A stretch of DNA of 64,000 nucleotides from Ruminococcaceae bacterium UBA5905 (GCA_002431285.1 DJEF01000019.1:13942-77941), one strand, 5' to 3'; positions 16,022 through 25,263 are shown, counted from the first letter of the stretch. Numbers and translations are program-made. The notes: a model not told the origin generated them from the sequence alone.

Positions 16022-17026
16022 ATGAAGATATTGGAAAACGGGCGGGTCTGGCAGGACACCGACGGCAATCCCATCCACGCCCACGGCGGGCACATCCTGC
16101 ATAGCGGTGATTGGTACTATTGGTATGGCGAGGACCGGGGCGGCAGGCAATACGTCAATTGCTACCGCTCCCGGGACCTGCTGCACTGGGAATTCCGCCG
16201 CCATGTGCTGACGGTAGACTCCCCCGCAGCCCCCGCCATTCCCGGTGCCGACCTCACCCTGTCCCGGGATCCGTCGGTGGATTACGGCGAACGGTGCGAG
16301 CTGTGCATCCACGGGGACGACCCCTGGCGCAAGGTGAACATTGAGCGTCCCAAGGTGCTGTACAACGCCCGCACCAAAAAATATGTGCTGTGGGCGCACT
16401 TTGAAAACGGGGTCAACTACACCTGCGCCCGGGCGGCGGTGGCTACCTGCGATACCCCGGACGGCGATTTCGTCTATCACGGCAGTTTTCGTCCGCTGGG
16501 GCATATGTCCCGGGACTGCACCGTATTTCAGGAAGCGGACGGCACCGCCTATTTCATCTCCACCGCCAACGACAACCGGGACACCCATGTATACCGGCTC
16601 ACCGACGACTATTTGCAGCCGGCGGAGCTGATCGCCTGCCTGTTCCCCGGCGCCACCCGGGAAGCGCCGGTGCTGCTGCGCCACGGCGGCCGGTATTTTA
16701 TGCTTAATTCCGGCTGCTCCGGGTGGGAACCGAACCAGTGCTGCTATGCCGTCGCCGATGCGGTGGCCGGTCCCTGGTCAGCGCTGCGTCCCTGTGCCAA
16801 CAGCACCACCTATGACACGCAGCCCGCCTTCGCCCTGCCGCTGGGCGGCGAGGACGGCACGGTGCTGTATATGGGGGACCGCTGGAGCGGCGGAGAGTAT
16901 TTCTCCTCCTCCTATGTGCTGCTGCCACTGACCTTCGTCGGTGCAGACGGGCTGGATTTTTCCTATTATGACCGCTTTACCGTTGATACGACCCGCGGGG
17001 TCTATACCCCTGTCAAGGAGGAATGA
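16022..17026 (+). CDS. GH43-family glycosidase, probably exo-beta-1,3-galactanase type
   Basis: The 334-residue protein has no signal peptide and is a five-bladed propeller of the GH43 clan. The opening (WQDTDGNPIHAHGG, YYWYGEDRGG), NIERPKVLYN (Glu108), SRDCTVF and TREAPVLLR (Glu214) resemble the GH43 subfamily 24/34 group, which includes exo-beta-1,3-galactanases of type II arabinogalactan. The ATG at 16022 is used because GAGAGGAG lies about 10 bases upstream; an in-frame upstream start is poor. It overlaps or touches the next GH3 gene, so the two enzymes are co-produced in the cytoplasm and likely act on imported oligosaccharides. Other GH43 activities (arabinofuranosidase, xylosidase) remain possible. 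Confidence 0.85.
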   Translation: MKILENGRVWQDTDGNPIHAHGGHILHSGDWYYWYGEDRGGRQYVNCYRSRDLLHWEFRRHVLTVDSPAAPAIPGADLTLSRDPSVDYGERCELCIHGDDPWRKVNIERPKVLYNARTKKYVLWAHFENGVNYTCARAAVATCDTPDGDFVYHGSFRPLGHMSRDCTVFQEADGTAYFISTANDNRDTHVYRLTDDYLQPAELIACLFPGATREAPVLLRHGGRYFMLNSGCSGWEPNQCCYAVADAVAGPWSALRPCANSTTYDTQPAFALPLGGEDGTVLYMGDRWSGGEYFSSSYVLLPLTFVGADGLDFSYYDRFTVDTTRGVYTPVKEE

Positions 17027-17031
17027 CCGGA

Positions 17032-19185
17032 ATGGATGCACAAGCGATTCGCCGCCGCGCCGATGAGCTGCTGGCGGGTATGACCCTCGCCCAGAAGATC
17101 GGGCAGATCACCCAGTTGTATTACGATGGCACCAACTTTGAGGAAATGCAGGAGATCATCCGCACCGTGCAGCCCGGTTCGCTGATCGTCTGCGGCTCTG
17201 CGCTGGCAGGCAACGAGGAACAGATGCCCATATGCCGGGAACGTCTGGACGCGCTGCAAACCACCGCCGTCACCGAGACCGGCATTCCGCTCCTGTTCGG
17301 GCGGGACATCATCCACGGGCATCGGGTGGTGCTGCCTGTACCGCTGACCATGAGCGCCGCCTTTGATCCGGCGCTGGTGCAGGAGGGCTACGACGCCGTC
17401 CGGCAGGAAGCGGTCTATGAGGGAATCAAGTGGACCTTTGCGCCCATGGTGGATTTGGGTCGAGATCCCCGCTGGGGGCGTATCATTGAGGGGCCCGGGG
17501 AGGATCCGTATGTAGGTGAGCAGATGACCGCCGCCATCGTCCGGGGCTTTCAAACCGAAGACTTGTCCAATGAGCAAGCTATAGCCGCCTGCGCCAAACA
17601 TTTTGTAGGCTACGGCGCCTCCGAAGGCGGTCGGGACTATAACCATACGGAGATTGGCGATTATCTGCTGCAAAACACCTATCTGCCCGCCTTCCGCAGC
17701 GCTATCCGAGCAGGAATTGCTACAATCATGGCAGGCTTCAACGATGTGAACGGCATCCCCCTCTCCGCCAATCGGCGGCTGGTGACGGAAGTGCTGCGCG
17801 ACCAGCTGCATTTCGACGGATTTGTGGTCAGCGACTGGGACGCCATCCGCCAGATGATGGCGTACAGCGGCTTTGCCGCGGACAAAAAGGATGCTGCCCG
17901 GCTGGCGCTCCACGCCGGCGTGGATATGGATATGGCGGATCGGTGCTATCTGGAACATATGGAGGCGCTGGTCTCCGAGGGCACCATATCCACCGAGGAA
18001 TTGGACGAGGCAGTGCGCCGCATCCTCTCCGTCAAGCTGCGGATGGGACTGTTCGACCACCCCAGCAACCGCCCGGTCGCCTACGATACGCAGGCGCATC
18101 TGGCGCTGGCGCAGCGGCTGGCGGAAGAATCCATCATCCTGCTGAAAAACGAAAAGCAGCTGCTGCCGCTGGATAAGCAGGCGGCCATCGGCTTCGCCGG
18201 ACCGTATCTGCACAACAAGACCGAGCTGGTGGGCAGCTGGGCGCTGGACACCGATTATCGGCTGGTGTCCTCCCCCGCCGAGGCAATCCGCGCCATCGCT
18301 CCCGGCGCGCAGCTCTCCGACCCGCAAAAGGACGCCTATCTCCAGGTGCCGTGGCTGCGGGATTGCCAGACGCTGGTGCTGATGCTGGGCGAGAGCCGTC
18401 AGGTCACCGGCGAGGCCCACTGTCTGGCGGAGCCGACGCTACCGGCAGAACAGCTGGACATGGCGCGCAAGGCGCGGCGGCTGGGCATCCCGGTGGTGGG
18501 GGTATTCTGCTTTGCCCGCCCCATTGTGCTGGGCGAAGAAGAATCGCTGTTTGACGCCATTTTATACGCCGGTCACGGCGGCACCCGGGCGGCCGAGGCC
18601 ATCGCGGCTGTATTGTACGGCGACGCCGAACCGGGCGGGCGACTGCCCTTCACCATTCCCCGCTCCGTGGGACAAATTCCGCTTTACTACAACGCCCAGC
18701 CGGGCGCCCGCCAGATCAACGGCTACTATAACGATGAAAACCCCTATCACCGGAATTATCTGGACTGCAGCGGCTCTCCCACCTACCCCTTCGGCTACGG
18801 GCTGAGCTACACCGAGTTCCGTTTTTCGGAACCGGAAGTCTCCCACACCCGGCTGTCGGCGCAGGCGGTGCGGGAGGGGGCTCGATTCACCCTGCGCTGT
18901 ACGGTGGAGAATGCGGGCGACCGCTCCGGCAGCACCGTCCTGCAGCTGTATGTCCGAGATGTGCTGGCCAGCCGGATGCGTCCCTTGCGAGCGCTGCGGG
19001 ATTTCGTAAAGGTGCAGCTGCGTCCCGGCGAACACCGCACGGTGGAGCTGTCCGTCGGATATGAGGATCTGGGCTTTTATCTGGAGGATGGCGCATTGAT
19101 TCTGGAGCCGGGGGAGTTTATCCTCTATTGCGGCACCGATTGCACAACAACGAACAGCGTACCCGTCACGGTGACGACGGAATGA
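17032..19185 (+). CDS. GH3 family beta-glycosidase
   Basis: The 717-residue cytoplasmic enzyme has the GH3 N-terminal TIM barrel (about 1-340, with DPRWGR, KHFVGYGAS and the nucleophile Asp268 in FVVSDWD). The alpha/beta sandwich (about 365-560) and a C-terminal fibronectin-III-like domain (about 600-717) follow. Such enzymes remove terminal beta-glucosyl, xylosyl or galactosyl-like residues. AAGGAGG at 17016-17022 abuts the ATG at 17023, so the next ATG at 17032, 9 bases away, is the better start. It forms a unit with the GH43 gene upstream and the isomerase gene downstream. Confidence 0.95.
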   Translation: MDAQAIRRRADELLAGMTLAQKIGQITQLYYDGTNFEEMQEIIRTVQPGSLIVCGSALAGNEEQMPICRERLDALQTTAVTETGIPLLFGRDIIHGHRVVLPVPLTMSAAFDPALVQEGYDAVRQEAVYEGIKWTFAPMVDLGRDPRWGRIIEGPGEDPYVGEQMTAAIVRGFQTEDLSNEQAIAACAKHFVGYGASEGGRDYNHTEIGDYLLQNTYLPAFRSAIRAGIATIMAGFNDVNGIPLSANRRLVTEVLRDQLHFDGFVVSDWDAIRQMMAYSGFAADKKDAARLALHAGVDMDMADRCYLEHMEALVSEGTISTEELDEAVRRILSVKLRMGLFDHPSNRPVAYDTQAHLALAQRLAEESIILLKNEKQLLPLDKQAAIGFAGPYLHNKTELVGSWALDTDYRLVSSPAEAIRAIAPGAQLSDPQKDAYLQVPWLRDCQTLVLMLGESRQVTGEAHCLAEPTLPAEQLDMARKARRLGIPVVGVFCFARPIVLGEEESLFDAILYAGHGGTRAAEAIAAVLYGDAEPGGRLPFTIPRSVGQIPLYYNAQPGARQINGYYNDENPYHRNYLDCSGSPTYPFGYGLSYTEFRFSEPEVSHTRLSAQAVREGARFTLRCTVENAGDRSGSTVLQLYVRDVLASRMRPLRALRDFVKVQLRPGEHRTVELSVGYEDLGFYLEDGALILEPGEFILYCGTDCTTTNSVPVTVTTE

Positions 19186-19213
19186 ACCGACGAAAAAGAG
19201 GGAGTGAATCGGT

Positions 19214-20041
19214 ATGGATTTGACGGATTTCAGCATCTGGTCCGGGTACGACCCGGAGCTTTCGCCCGAGGAACTGGTGCTCACGCTGGAGAAACGGGGC
19301 ATGACCGTTTGCGAGCTGTCCACCGAGCACGGCGACGCGCTGTTGGCGCGGGCGGGCGATGTGGCGGACATCGGGCGGCAATACCGGGTGTATGCCGCCG
19401 CCCACAATGTCCGCTTTCCTCAGGGGCACCTGTGGCTGGGCGCTCCCCTGTGCGACGGAAGCGAGCGCACACAGCGGCTGCTGGAGCGCTGGCTCATCCT
19501 GTATGCTGCCATCGGCGTAAACAACGCCGTGCTGCATTGCGACGAAGGCTCCTTCCCGGCGGGCACCGATACGGCGACGATGATCGCCGCCAATGCCCGG
19601 GCGCTGCAGCCCTACATTCGTCTGGCCGAAACGCTGGGGATTCGCATCTGTCTGGAAAACCTGGTCGAGCACATCCGCACTGTTGAGGATCTGCTGGCGG
19701 TCATTGAACAGGCCGGCGGCTCGGAACAGCTGGGCATCTGTCTGGATACGGGGCACCTGAATCTGGGAGCGCCCAGCACAGAGGCTCATTTCATCCATCG
19801 GGCCGGCAGCCGTCTGCACGCTCTGCACATCGACGACAACGAGGGGCGCACCGATCAGCATCTGCTGCCCTTTGGACGGGGAAATGTGGATTTCCCCGCC
19901 GTCATGCGGGCGCTGCGGGAGAGCGGTTACAACGATCTGTTTAACTATGAAATCCCCGGAGAACGGTGCCCCGCCGGCTTCCTGCGGGAGGCAAAGGCAG
20001 CGTATATCCGGCAGCTCACCCGGTATATGTCTACGTTATAA
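19214..20041 (+). CDS. Sugar phosphate isomerase/epimerase-like TIM-barrel protein
   Basis: The 275-residue protein belongs to the xylose-isomerase-like TIM-barrel (AP endonuclease family 2) group. Metal-binding residues are visible in ENLVEH, CLDTGHLNL, LHIDDNEGR and the C-terminal NYEIPGE. The family includes epimerases, isomerases and inosose dehydratases, so the reaction is not certain. GGGAG is found upstream of the ATG. It is the last enzyme of the operon before the LacI regulator, which has its own promoter. Confidence 0.82.
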   Translation: MDLTDFSIWSGYDPELSPEELVLTLEKRGMTVCELSTEHGDALLARAGDVADIGRQYRVYAAAHNVRFPQGHLWLGAPLCDGSERTQRLLERWLILYAAIGVNNAVLHCDEGSFPAGTDTATMIAANARALQPYIRLAETLGIRICLENLVEHIRTVEDLLAVIEQAGGSEQLGICLDTGHLNLGAPSTEAHFIHRAGSRLHALHIDDNEGRTDQHLLPFGRGNVDFPAVMRALRESGYNDLFNYEIPGERCPAGFLREAKAAYIRQLTRYMSTL

Positions 20042-20053
20042 ACCGGCAGACAG

Positions 20054-20081
20054 TTGACAAATCCTGTTTTTTTGTTATAAT
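20054..20081 (+). promoter_or_regulatory. Promoter of the LacI-type regulator
   Basis: TTGACA (20054-20059) and TATAAT (20076-20081) are 16 bases apart, giving a leader of roughly 90 bases. No TTAACGTTAA box lies here, so autoregulation is not evident. Confidence 0.8.
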
Positions 20082-20176
20082 TAAGGCAACGAATAGGAGT
20101 GGATACCGTTTCCGGATTTTTGGCTTTTGCCGTTTTTATTGCTCACTCCGAATCCGCATTGCGGGAGGACTTGTAT

Positions 20177-21181
20177 ATGCCAGGAACCCCTGTCACCATC
20201 AAGGATATTGCGGCGGCGGCCGGTTTCTCCGCCAACACCGTATCCCGGGCGCTGCGGGATATGCCGGATATCTCCGACGATACCAAAAAGGTCATCCGGG
20301 AGACCGCCGTGCGTATGGGCTATCGCAAAAACGTCCTGGCCAGCGCCCTGCGCGCCAGCCATTCCTATAACATCGGGGTGATCGTTCCGGATATTCAGAA
20401 TCCGGTATACGGCAGCTTCTATAAAGGGATCGAAACCGTGTGCCGCCAATTCAACTATACCATCTCCCTGTTCAACAGCAATGAAAATGTGGAGGACGAG
20501 GAGCGGGCGGTCAACACCATGATCTCCCACCAGATGGACGGCGTGATCCTGTTCCCCACCTACCAGAGCCAGCCGAATATGGCCGTGCTGCAAAGCAACG
20601 GCATCCCCTATATCGCTCTGGCGCGGTATATCCGGGGCGAGAATCTGCCGCTGGTCGCCGGGGATGATAAAAGGGGCGGCTACGTCGCCGGAGAATACCT
20701 GCTTGGTAAGGGGTATACGGAGTTTATCGTCATCAGCGGCCCCCACGTCATCTCCTCCTTCGAGGACCGGTATCGAGGCTTTATCCGCTGTCTGCAGGAG
20801 CACGGCATGGACGAGAGCCGGGCGCAGCTGTTCCAGATCGCGCCGACCTGGGAAGAGGCCTATGCGCTCACTAAGCGTCTGGGGAACGTCTGCCGCGGAA
20901 AGGCCGTGTTTGCATTCAGCGATTTCATGGCCATGGGCTCCATCAAGGCGCTGCGGGAGATGGGACTGCGCGTCCCCCGGGATGTGGCGATCATGGGCTA
21001 CGATAACGTGGAGGATTCCAATATCATCAACCCCTCTCTGACCACCGTTGACATCCGCGCCACCGAGCTGGGACAGATCAGCGCCCGGCGGCTGCTGGAA
21101 TGCATCCACGATCCGAAAAAACACAGCGCCTACATACGGGAACTGCTGGAACCCCGTCTCATTGTACGGGAATCGGTATAA
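20177..21181 (+). CDS. LacI/GalR-family transcriptional regulator
   Basis: The 334-residue protein has an N-terminal helix-turn-helix (TIKDIAAAAGFSANTVSRAL, residues about 6-25) and hinge helix region (NVLASALRAS). A periplasmic-binding-like effector domain follows (60-330: IGVIVPDIQNPVYG, DGVILFP, VAIMGYDNVE). The ATG at 20177 is chosen for its GGGAGGA 7 bases upstream and because the HTH begins there. Such proteins repress sugar operons until a sugar binds. The palindrome TTAACGTTAA at three promoters in this window is the natural candidate for its operator. Confidence 0.95.
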   Translation: MPGTPVTIKDIAAAAGFSANTVSRALRDMPDISDDTKKVIRETAVRMGYRKNVLASALRASHSYNIGVIVPDIQNPVYGSFYKGIETVCRQFNYTISLFNSNENVEDEERAVNTMISHQMDGVILFPTYQSQPNMAVLQSNGIPYIALARYIRGENLPLVAGDDKRGGYVAGEYLLGKGYTEFIVISGPHVISSFEDRYRGFIRCLQEHGMDESRAQLFQIAPTWEEAYALTKRLGNVCRGKAVFAFSDFMAMGSIKALREMGLRVPRDVAIMGYDNVEDSNIINPSLTTVDIRATELGQISARRLLECIHDPKKHSAYIRELLEPRLIVRESV

Positions 21182-21197
21182 TTTTCACTTGGGATAC

Positions 21198-21241
21198 ACA
21201 CAGCCCGTGCGACTTCTACGGTCGCGCGAGCTGTGTTTTTT
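21198..21241 (+). terminator. Terminator of the LacI gene
   Basis: ACACAGC (21198-21204) pairs with GCTGTGT (21230-21236), extended inward by GTGCGAC/GTCGCGC with one wobble pair and followed by six Ts. The tandem repeat array starts immediately after. Confidence 0.75.
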
Positions 21242-21635
21242 CTGCCGCCCGACGCAAGGAGCGGGCGAGCCGCCTTTTTCTGCCGCCCGACGCAAGGAGC
21301 GGGCGAGCCGCCTTTTTTCTGCCCTCCGGCGCAAGGAGCGGGCGAGCCGCCTTTTCTGCCCCCCGGCGCAAGGAGCGGGCGAGCCGCTTTTTTCTGCCGC
21401 CCGACGCAAGGAGCGGGCGAGCCGCCTTTTCTGCCCCCCGGCGCAAGGAGCGGGCGAGCCGCTTTTTCTGCCCCCGGCGCAAGGAGCGGGCGAGCCGCCT
21501 TTTCTGCCCCCCGGCGCAAGGAGCGGGCGAGCCGCTTTTTCTGCCCCCGGCGCAAGGGACGGGCGAGCCGCCTTTTCTGCCCCCCGGCGCAAGGAGCGGG
21601 CGAGCCGCTTTTTCTGCCCCCGGCGCAAGGGACGG
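21242..21635. repeat. Tandem array of 10.6 terminator-like units of 36-39 bp
   Basis: Units start at 21242, 21280, 21319, 21356, 21394, 21431, 21468, 21504, 21541, 21577 and 21614 (partial). Each contains GCAAGGAGCGGGCGAGCCGC (or the GGGAC variant) and ends in four to six Ts. Inside each, GGCG-AGC-CGCC in most copies (GGCG-AGC-CGC in U4, U6, U8 and U10) can form a tiny hairpin just before the T-run, so each unit resembles a minimal terminator. Lengths alternate 37/36 from unit 6 on, a 73-bp higher-order repeat. Unit lengths are not multiples of three, so a coding role is unlikely. Confidence 0.93.
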
Positions 21636-21674
21636 CAATTTTCCGATCCCATGCGCCCCACGACAAAAAAGCAC

Positions 21675-21703
21675 TTGACAAAATGGCACACATGGGGTAT
21701 GAT
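21675..21703 (+). promoter_or_regulatory. Promoter of the SGNH lipoprotein gene
   Basis: TTGACA (21675-21680) and TATGAT (21698-21703) are 17 bases apart; the operator begins 12 bases after the -10 box, the same geometry as at 13420-13470. Confidence 0.85.
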
Positions 21704-21715
21704 GCCTTTGTAACG

Positions 21716-21725
21716 TTAACGTTAA
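21716..21725. promoter_or_regulatory. LacI-type operator, TTAACGTTAA
   Basis: An exact copy of the decamer at 13461-13470, here inside the longer run TAACGTTAACGTTAAC (21711-21726), which offers two overlapping registers. Confidence 0.8.
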
Positions 21726-21780
21726 CATTGCAAAAGCATCAAGAAATTTGTGGCTATTATTTCATCCACGGAGGTGTCAT

Positions 21781-23115
21781 ATGAGACGACTGCGTAACCG
21801 AAAACGGCTGTGGTGCTTATGTCTGGCGGGGATACTGGGGCTCACCGGTCTGACCGCCTGCAGCAAATCCAAGCCGACCGAAAGCTATCCGGACAATTCG
21901 ATTTCCTATGAGGAGGGATCGCTCGTGACATCCGATCTGACTTCATCAACGCCCGATGCATCGACCGCACCGGCCGTCGACGCCACCACCACACGCAAGC
22001 CCACGACCAGCCGGGATTCCGGGGCAAAGAACACATCGACGCCTGTCTCCAACACCACCACGACCACAACGCCGTCGGCCAATCTGCCCAAGACGCCCGC
22101 TCCCGCCACGGAAAAGGACGCGCTGTCCAACAGCCTGTATGCGCTCACGGTGGCTAAAAAGCTGACCGTCGGTTATATCGGCGGCTCTGTGACCGTCGGC
22201 ACCGGCGCCACCTTTGAAAACACCGGCAGCTGGCGGGCCATCACCACCCAGTGGCTGAAATCCACCTATCCCAACGCCCAGATCACCGAGGGCAACGCCG
22301 CCATCGGCGCCACCGGCTCGCTGCACGGCGCCTGCCGGGTGCAGCACCAGCTGCTGAAGCCCTATAACCCGGATCTGGTCTTTGTGGAATTTTCCATCAA
22401 CGACCGGTATCAGGGCTATACCCAGGATCAGAGCGAGCGGTATATGGAGTCGCTGGTGCGAATGGTGCGGGAGCACAATCCGTATGCCGACATTGTGCTG
22501 GTCTATGTCACCGATGCGGGACAAAAAACCAGCGACACCGACGCTATCTATGCGTTCAACACCGTGGCGACCCGGTATCACCTGCCGGTGCTGGATGTAG
22601 GGAAAGCCCTGTATACGCGGGAGGCGAACCCCGACGGCTGCTTCAAGGACGGCGTTCATCCCAACGACCAGGGATATGCCTGCTATGCACGCTATGTGCA
22701 GGAATTCTTGCAGCAGTATCTCACCGGCGGCACCACCCGGAAAGCCCACGAAATGCCGGCGGCGGGACGCAGCGATCTGCTGATGAACCCCACCTATTAC
22801 AGCGCGGAGGATATTGCCAAAGCGAATCCCGGCACTGAGGAGGGGCTGATGGATACCGGGCTGGAGATCATCGACACCGCCACATTGAACCTGTCGTTCT
22901 CCGGGAAAACGGTGGTGATGTGCTGGCAAACAAAAGGCGGTTCCATCTACGGGACACTGGACGGGCAGTCCCGCCGGAAGATCCTCAATGTCAACGGAGA
23001 CGGCACCCAGCGGATCATCCTGGAGAATCTGGCTGCAGGCAACCATCAGCTGAAGCTGGAGGTCAAAGGCACCATGCAACCAGTCGTCATCCAGCGCATC
23101 TACACCTTCCAATAA
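21781..23115 (+). CDS. SGNH-family esterase lipoprotein with C-terminal beta-sandwich
   Basis: The 444-residue product is a lipoprotein (lipobox LTAC near residue 27) with a Thr/Ser-rich linker to about 110. An SGNH hydrolase domain (about 120-320) has block I GGSVTVG, block III EFSINDRYQ and the catalytic Asp/His in KDGVHPNDQGY. A C-terminal beta-sandwich of about 100 residues (LNLSFSGKTVVMCW and onward) follows. Surface SGNH esterases of this type often remove acetyl groups from polysaccharides. The ATG at 21781 has CGGAGGTG upstream. It is transcribed alone from a promoter with the shared operator and ends at the strong terminator at 23160-23199. Confidence 0.9.
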   Translation: MRRLRNRKRLWCLCLAGILGLTGLTACSKSKPTESYPDNSISYEEGSLVTSDLTSSTPDASTAPAVDATTTRKPTTSRDSGAKNTSTPVSNTTTTTTPSANLPKTPAPATEKDALSNSLYALTVAKKLTVGYIGGSVTVGTGATFENTGSWRAITTQWLKSTYPNAQITEGNAAIGATGSLHGACRVQHQLLKPYNPDLVFVEFSINDRYQGYTQDQSERYMESLVRMVREHNPYADIVLVYVTDAGQKTSDTDAIYAFNTVATRYHLPVLDVGKALYTREANPDGCFKDGVHPNDQGYACYARYVQEFLQQYLTGGTTRKAHEMPAAGRSDLLMNPTYYSAEDIAKANPGTEEGLMDTGLEIIDTATLNLSFSGKTVVMCWQTKGGSIYGTLDGQSRRKILNVNGDGTQRIILENLAAGNHQLKLEVKGTMQPVVIQRIYTFQ

Positions 23116-23159
23116 TCCCCTCCGGCTGCGCGCCATCTCCCTTGACGCACAGCGATATG

Positions 23160-23199
23160 GCGGGGGCGGCAGAGTGACTCTGCCGCCCCCGCTTTTTTT
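23160..23199 (+). terminator. Terminator of the SGNH lipoprotein gene
   Basis: A perfect 15-bp stem (23160-23174 with 23178-23192), loop TGA and seven Ts. Confidence 0.95.
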
Positions 23200-23233
23200 G
23201 CACAGACTCCCGCCCGCGTCGCAGGTCGCCGAC

Positions 23234-23271
23234 AAAAAGCAGGACCCGGAGCCATCGCTCCGGGTCCTGCT
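23234..23271 (-). terminator. Terminator of the GH127 gene
   Basis: A perfect 15-bp stem (23238-23252 with 23257-23271) followed on the minus strand by TTTTTG, just beyond the GH127 stop codon at 23280. The two genes here converge. Confidence 0.9.
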
Positions 23272-23279
23272 CATGTGGT

Positions 23280-25136
23280 TCAGCAATAGGCATACAGCCG
23301 TCCGTCCCGGGGGAAAGAGTCCTCCTCCGGTATACCCTCGCACCGGAACCACACCGCCATCGCCGCATCCGTAGGGTTCTCCAAGCGGTTGCACCAGCGA
23401 TAGTAGGGGATCAGCTGCACCGGGGTGCCGTCAGCCGCCGCAACGGTCACAGTCTCATCGGCCGGACCGGTTCCCGTCACCGTCTGCGGCGGCTGCGCCG
23501 CCAGCGTGAAGTCCACCCGTCCGCCGTTGTCCACCCCCTCGGCGCACAGCAACACCGGGCCGTGGAGCACCGCCACCTGCCCCCGCGTCTCCTGTGCCAG
23601 CGGATTGGCGCGTACATACCGCACAGAGGCGGTATAGGACAGGAGGAGCGGCGTTTCTGCCGTCCACACGCCCTCGACCACCGCATAGCCCTGTTCCATC
23701 CGGTAAGGCAACGGTGCGCCGCCGCAGGACAGCGCAAAATCCTCCGCATAGAACGGCACCCGGATATGCACCTCCAGCGGCCGTCCCTTGGAGTCGATGT
23801 GCAGCTGCTGTCCCTGCTGCTCCACAGTGAAGCGCTCCGCTTCCAGACGGCTGCCGATCCACAGATTCACCATCAGCGACCGCTCCGTATACCCATAAAT
23901 ATAGGAACCCAGCGCCGCCATAAACTTGAGCATCATGGGCGGGCAGCAGGGGCACATATGCCAATCCCACCGCCGCACCGTGCCGTCGCTGACCAGCGGA
24001 TTCTCATAGAAGAAATGCTTGAAATCCTCCCCCACCGACGCCAGAATGTTATTGTACAGGGACAATTCAAAGCAATCGTAGTATTTGGCATCCGGATCCA
24101 GGCGGTGCATTTCGCCGTTCCAGAAAGCCAGCGCCACCGCGGCGCAGGTCTCCAAGTAGGCATCGTGCGGCAGCACATAGTCCTCGGCAAAGCCCTCGAT
24201 ATCGTGCCGGGCGCCGATGCCGCCGCTGATATGCAGCTTGCGGTGCACCACGCTGTCCCAGAGAGTGTGCAGCGCCGCCTCATAGTCAGGGCGCTCCCGC
24301 TCCTGCGCCACCGCCGCTGAACCGATATAGCACAGCATCGCCCGCACCGCGTGTCCCAGCGCCTCCGTCTGCCGGGCAAAAGGCGCGTGATCCTGATTGT
24401 ATTCCGGGGCAAAGCCCTCCCACTGTGGACGGTGCGCCCGGTTTCCACGGTCATCCTGCCAGAACTCGACGATATCCAGATACGCCTGCGCATCCACCCC
24501 ATGCTCTGCGGCAAAGGACTGCAGCTCCTCATGATCCCGGAACAGACGGTACAGCTTGACAAACGCTTCCTCCGGCATGGAATGGCCGGGCACCAGCGGC
24601 AGCTTTGGTTCCGGGCCGATCTCCCGCACCACGCAGTTGGCCGCCCGCACGGCGCTGTACAGCAGTGCGGTCTTGCCGGTCGCCAGATAATGGCTGACGG
24701 CCGCCTCGATCAGTGCGCCGTGATTATAGAGATCGTGCTGCAGGATCAGGTTGCCCCCGTTCAGACCCCAGCGCTGCTGCGGTCGATCCAGCATGGTACC
24801 GGAACTGAGAAAGCCGTCGGATGTATCCGAGGCTTTCCGGATGGTCTCCGCCAATTTATCCAGATAGGCGTCCAGCATCGGATCGTATTCCTGCGCAAGA
24901 AAATCTGCCGCCGCCCGTATGACCTCATACAGCAGCCCGTCCCAGAAGGCCAGTCCCTCAAATTTTACCTCCTGCTTTTCACCGACATGGATGAGATTCC
25001 GCTCATAGCCGGAATCGTCCATCCTCCGGAACACATACGGCAGCATGATATGCCGAGTCTTCTCCAGATAAGGGCTCCAGAACGCGTCACAGATGGTCAC
25101 ATCCCCCACGGCGGGGCGCTGATACGGTTGCTGCAT
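23280..25136 (-). CDS. GH127 beta-L-arabinofuranosidase
   Basis: The 618-residue cytoplasmic enzyme releases beta-linked L-arabinofuranose. It has the all-alpha barrel of the family and the zinc-thiolate site known from HypBA1: YLETCA supplies Glu329 and Cys331, and CPCCPPMM supplies the Cys397/398 pair containing the nucleophile. A beta-sandwich forms the C-terminus (about 430-618). The start at 25136 (MQQPYQRPAV) is supported by AAAGGAGA and by family starts; an upstream in-frame start would add a non-conserved leader. It is divergent from an AraC regulator with which it shares an intergenic region of 127 bases, so that regulator probably controls it. Confidence 0.94.
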   Translation of the reverse strand: MQQPYQRPAVGDVTICDAFWSPYLEKTRHIMLPYVFRRMDDSGYERNLIHVGEKQEVKFEGLAFWDGLLYEVIRAAADFLAQEYDPMLDAYLDKLAETIRKASDTSDGFLSSGTMLDRPQQRWGLNGGNLILQHDLYNHGALIEAAVSHYLATGKTALLYSAVRAANCVVREIGPEPKLPLVPGHSMPEEAFVKLYRLFRDHEELQSFAAEHGVDAQAYLDIVEFWQDDRGNRAHRPQWEGFAPEYNQDHAPFARQTEALGHAVRAMLCYIGSAAVAQERERPDYEAALHTLWDSVVHRKLHISGGIGARHDIEGFAEDYVLPHDAYLETCAAVALAFWNGEMHRLDPDAKYYDCFELSLYNNILASVGEDFKHFFYENPLVSDGTVRRWDWHMCPCCPPMMLKFMAALGSYIYGYTERSLMVNLWIGSRLEAERFTVEQQGQQLHIDSKGRPLEVHIRVPFYAEDFALSCGGAPLPYRMEQGYAVVEGVWTAETPLLLSYTASVRYVRANPLAQETRGQVAVLHGPVLLCAEGVDNGGRVDFTLAAQPPQTVTGTGPADETVTVAAADGTPVQLIPYYRWCNRLENPTDAAMAVWFRCEGIPEEDSFPRDGRLYAYC

Positions 25137-25179
25137 GGCACTGTCTCCTTTTTTCTGCAAGTGTGTTTTTACGATATTC

Positions 25180-25208
25180 TTGACCTTTGCACAAATCCAT
25201 AGTATCAT
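25180..25208 (+). promoter_or_regulatory. Promoter of the AraC gene
   Basis: TTGACC (25180-25185) and TATCAT (25203-25208) are separated by 17 bases. Confidence 0.65.
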
Positions 25209-25228
25209 AGAAAGCGGCGAAAAGTAAA
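25199..25228 (-). promoter_or_regulatory. Possible overlapping promoter of the GH127 gene
   Basis: On the minus strand TTTACT (25228-25223) and TACTAT (25204-25199) are 18 bases apart. The -10 boxes of the two divergent promoters overlap, so their use would be mutually exclusive. Confidence 0.45.
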
Positions 25229-25263
25229 CCGTCACTTCTTTATAAAAGGTGTGGAAATCCTAT

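Noticed and set aside
21242-21635. Tandem array considered as a CRISPR
   Set aside because: Units are contiguous with no variable spacers of uniform length and no cas genes nearby.
21048-21784. Several open frames of 160-220 codons across the tandem repeat array
   Set aside because: Similar Arg/Ala/Gly/Pro-rich products appear in several frames of both strands; unit lengths of 36-39 bp change frame repeatedly, so these are by-products of the repeat.
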